From the NCBI GenBank assembly GCA_046160675.1, contig JBJXHH010000234.1:1-7083 (forward strand): a stretch of DNA of 7,083 nt. Reading direction: 5' to 3'. The DNA is from JACMJP01 sp046160675. Lineage in GTDB: Bacteria > Bacteroidota > Bacteroidia > Chitinophagales > BACL12. How positions within the stretch are numbered: position 1 is the stretch's first letter; every line of letters begins with the position of its first letter. Positions 5,651-7,083 of this stretch are shown one piece after another. The notes below the pieces were generated by a model that saw only the letters and a list, made by a program, of their open reading frames with translations, did no database searches and was not told the DNA's origin. Both the position numbers and the translations under genes were made by a program.

Positions 5651-7083
5651 CAGAGTTTTATAAATTTTTCGGTACTACTTTGATCCTCAGCAAATATATT
5701 TACGACATAGACCCCGGCCGGGAATTGAGAAACATCCACCTGCACAGTTTCTGACGCAGATGCCGAGAACTGAAGCATTTTTTTGCTAAACATATTTGTA
5801 ATCTCAATTTGTATTTGATCAGTTAGGTTTCCTGTTTCTATAAACAAAACAGAATTAGTCGGGTTGGGGTACACACTCATAATCACTTGTTCACTATTTT
5901 GTAATTCTCCCTCTTTAAGTGGTAGAGTTGTAAACTGTTCAATTGAAGAATAGCTTGTAGGGCCTTCCTCACACAATGTTCTAACCCTGAATTCGTAAGT
6001 TGTGTTGCTGAGTAAACTGTTGAGTGTTTTAAAATTTGAAACCGAAGATTTTTTTGACCAGGTTGTTGTTCCAAGCGGCTTGTATTGAATAGTATATTTA
6101 ATAGCCAACGGTACAATGTTCCAATGCACTTTAGCGGAAGAGGATGTAAGTTCATTTGCATATAATCCTGTAGGTGTTACACAATCTGTTTCTGTACCAT
6201 GCAGTTTAGCAATATGGTTTTTCGTTGTGAAACCGAATTCTTTTAATGCCCCGCAAATAAAAATATCCCCATCTGCATTCAGTGTTATGTCTGTTATGTA
6301 TTCATCTCGGTAGTTCACTAAATTCAAATAAAATCCAGTATTTAATGAGCCATCTGCATTCAGGTTTACGATGCCTTGAACCTCAGTACCCTCAAATTCA
6401 CTAAAATCCCCTCCGGCCAGGATTGTGTTATCTGCAAGCAACTCAATATCAGCAAGCTGGAAAAGTGCGTCTGAAGGGCCAATGAAAGTAAGATCATGGG
6501 TTCCATCAGCGTTACGTCTTACAATATTATCCATGTTAATGCCGCCCGCATTCTCAAATTCACCGGCCATTACTATCTTGCCATCAGGCTGTATTGCTAC
6601 CGAATACACATAAAAGCCGTTGTCAAGAGCAAGATTTGTAAATGAAACATCAAGTTCTCCATTACTATGGAGCCTGGCAAGGCCATGTAATATGGTAGAT
6701 TGATATTTTTTGAAAGCCCCTCCTGCAATGATTTTACCATCATCCTGCTGGGCAAGGCAATAGACTATTCCATTAAATCCTGAACCTGTACTAAAAGATA
6801 TATCCACTGTTCCGTCTGCATTGAGCCTGGCTATATTTTTTCTAGATGCGCCATTGATAGTGGAAAAATCGCCACCGATAATGATTTTTCCATCACCTTG
6901 TAAGAGAATAGTTTCAATTGAGTTTATATCAGATGAACTTTCCGGAATCATAAAATCAGGATCGAGAGAACCATCAGAAAGCAGCCTGGCAATTTGAAAT
7001 ACAGGTACACCATTTATCATGGATAATTTTCCGGCAACAAGTATTTTTCCGTCGGGTTGTAAGGCAATGTCGGCTACTCTTTC
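5650..7083 (-). CDS. delta-60 repeat / fibronectin III / T9SS surface protein, start beyond the window
   Basis: A total of 477 residues are visible and the frame stays open to the right edge. The Met codon at 7020 lies inside a repeat (preceded by ALQPDGKILVAGKLS) and is not the true start. Six delta-60 (beta-propeller type) units fill the first 301 visible residues; each has a core like QPDGKIVMAGEF followed by ARLNADGSLD. A fibronectin type III domain follows at about 302-388 (TGLYANELTSSSAKVHW, TTYEFRVRTLC). The C-terminus, about 399-477, is a T9SS type A signal (SVYPNPTNS, FPAGVYVVNIFA). The protein is therefore exported to the cell surface or medium, probably as a beta-propeller with a binding or structural role; no catalytic residues are seen. 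It is convergent with the MopE/Ig-like gene and shares its terminator. The missing N-terminus probably holds the signal peptide and perhaps more repeats. Confidence 0.9.
   Translation of the reverse strand, partial: ERVADIALQPDGKILVAGKLSMINGVPVFQIARLLSDGSLDPDFMIPESSSDINSIETILLQGDGKIIIGGDFSTINGASRKNIARLNADGTVDISFSTGSGFNGIVYCLAQQDDGKIIAGGAFKKYQSTILHGLARLHSNGELDVSFTNLALDNGFYVYSVAIQPDGKIVMAGEFENAGGINMDNIVRRNADGTHDLTFIGPSDALFQLADIELLADNTILAGGDFSEFEGTEVQGIVNLNADGSLNTGFYLNLVNYRDEYITDITLNADGDIFICGALKEFGFTTKNHIAKLHGTETDCVTPTGLYANELTSSSAKVHWNIVPLAIKYTIQYKPLGTTTWSKKSSVSNFKTLNSLLSNTTYEFRVRTLCEEGPTSYSSIEQFTTLPLKEGELQNSEQVIMSVYPNPTNSVLFIETGNLTDQIQIEITNMFSKKMLQFSASASETVQVDVSQFPAGVYVVNIFAEDQSSTEKFIKL
6181..7083 (-). 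repeat. array of six delta-60 protein repeats (DUF5122-type)
   Basis: Unit limits in gene order are about 7083-6928, 6927-6772, 6771-6610, 6609-6466, 6465-6304 and 6303-6181, each close to 50 residues except the shorter last. The first four keep the core DGKI-x-x-(A/G)-G (ALQPDGKILVAG, LQGDGKIIIGG, QDDGKIIAGG, IQPDGKIVMAG). The fifth (LADNTILAGG) and sixth (LNADGDIFICG) have lost parts of it. Similarity is mainly at the protein level; the DNA units have diverged, so this is an old array. Confidence 0.85.

Noticed and set aside
7018..7020. Met codon at 7020 as the start of the delta-60 gene
   Set aside because: The frame stays open to the window edge and the residues before this Met (ALQPDGKILVAGKLS) belong to a delta-60 repeat unit, so the Met is internal and the gene is cut by the edge.
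1033..7083. Recent duplication among the three T9SS sorting domains
   Set aside because: The C-terminal domains share only the family motifs (xPNP, GxY) and differ throughout otherwise, so they reflect a common secretion signal and not a recent copy.

Overview
The window comes from a member of the Bacteroidota. Three genes encode secreted proteins ending in a type IX secretion (T9SS) type A sorting domain (YPNP/FPNP start, G-[IV]-Y-x-V near the end). The DNA is AT-rich, most starts lack a Shine-Dalgarno sequence, and two upstream regions carry the Bacteroidota -7 promoter element TAnnTTTG. I cannot place it more finely.

Layout, left to right. (1) At 1-895 on the minus strand lies the head of a respiratory complex I operon: nuoA, then nuoB, which overlaps it by 10 nt and runs off the left edge. 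It has a candidate promoter of its own. (2) At 1033-2457 (minus) is a secreted thioredoxin-fold protein with a CxxC centre and a T9SS tail, followed by a strong 12-bp hairpin terminator that isolates it from nuoA. (3) At 2560-3946 (minus) is an ECF sigma factor followed 7 nt later by its RskA-type membrane anti-sigma factor. Neither has an ATG start. (4) A 200-bp divergent intergenic region follows. (5) At 4147-5592 (plus) is a T9SS cargo protein with a MopE-type calcium-binding-like motif and two Ig-like domains. (6) A 13-bp bidirectional terminator lies at 5617-5650. (7) At 5650-7083 (minus) is the 3' part of a delta-60 repeat / FnIII / T9SS protein whose start lies beyond the right edge.

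How the genes may work together. NuoA and NuoB belong to the membrane arm and the N2-cluster subunit of NADH:quinone oxidoreductase. The sigma/anti-sigma pair should sense an envelope signal and redirect RNA polymerase. Its two flanking T9SS cargo genes, one co-directional and one divergent, are the obvious candidate targets, but this is inference from position. The delta-60 protein is a convergent neighbour and need not belong to the same unit. I saw no mobile element, tRNA, rRNA or CRISPR array. No gene-free stretch exceeds about 200 bases. I did not find a clearly unprecedented system: the most interesting part is the ECF/RskA locus beside an exported CxxC protein.
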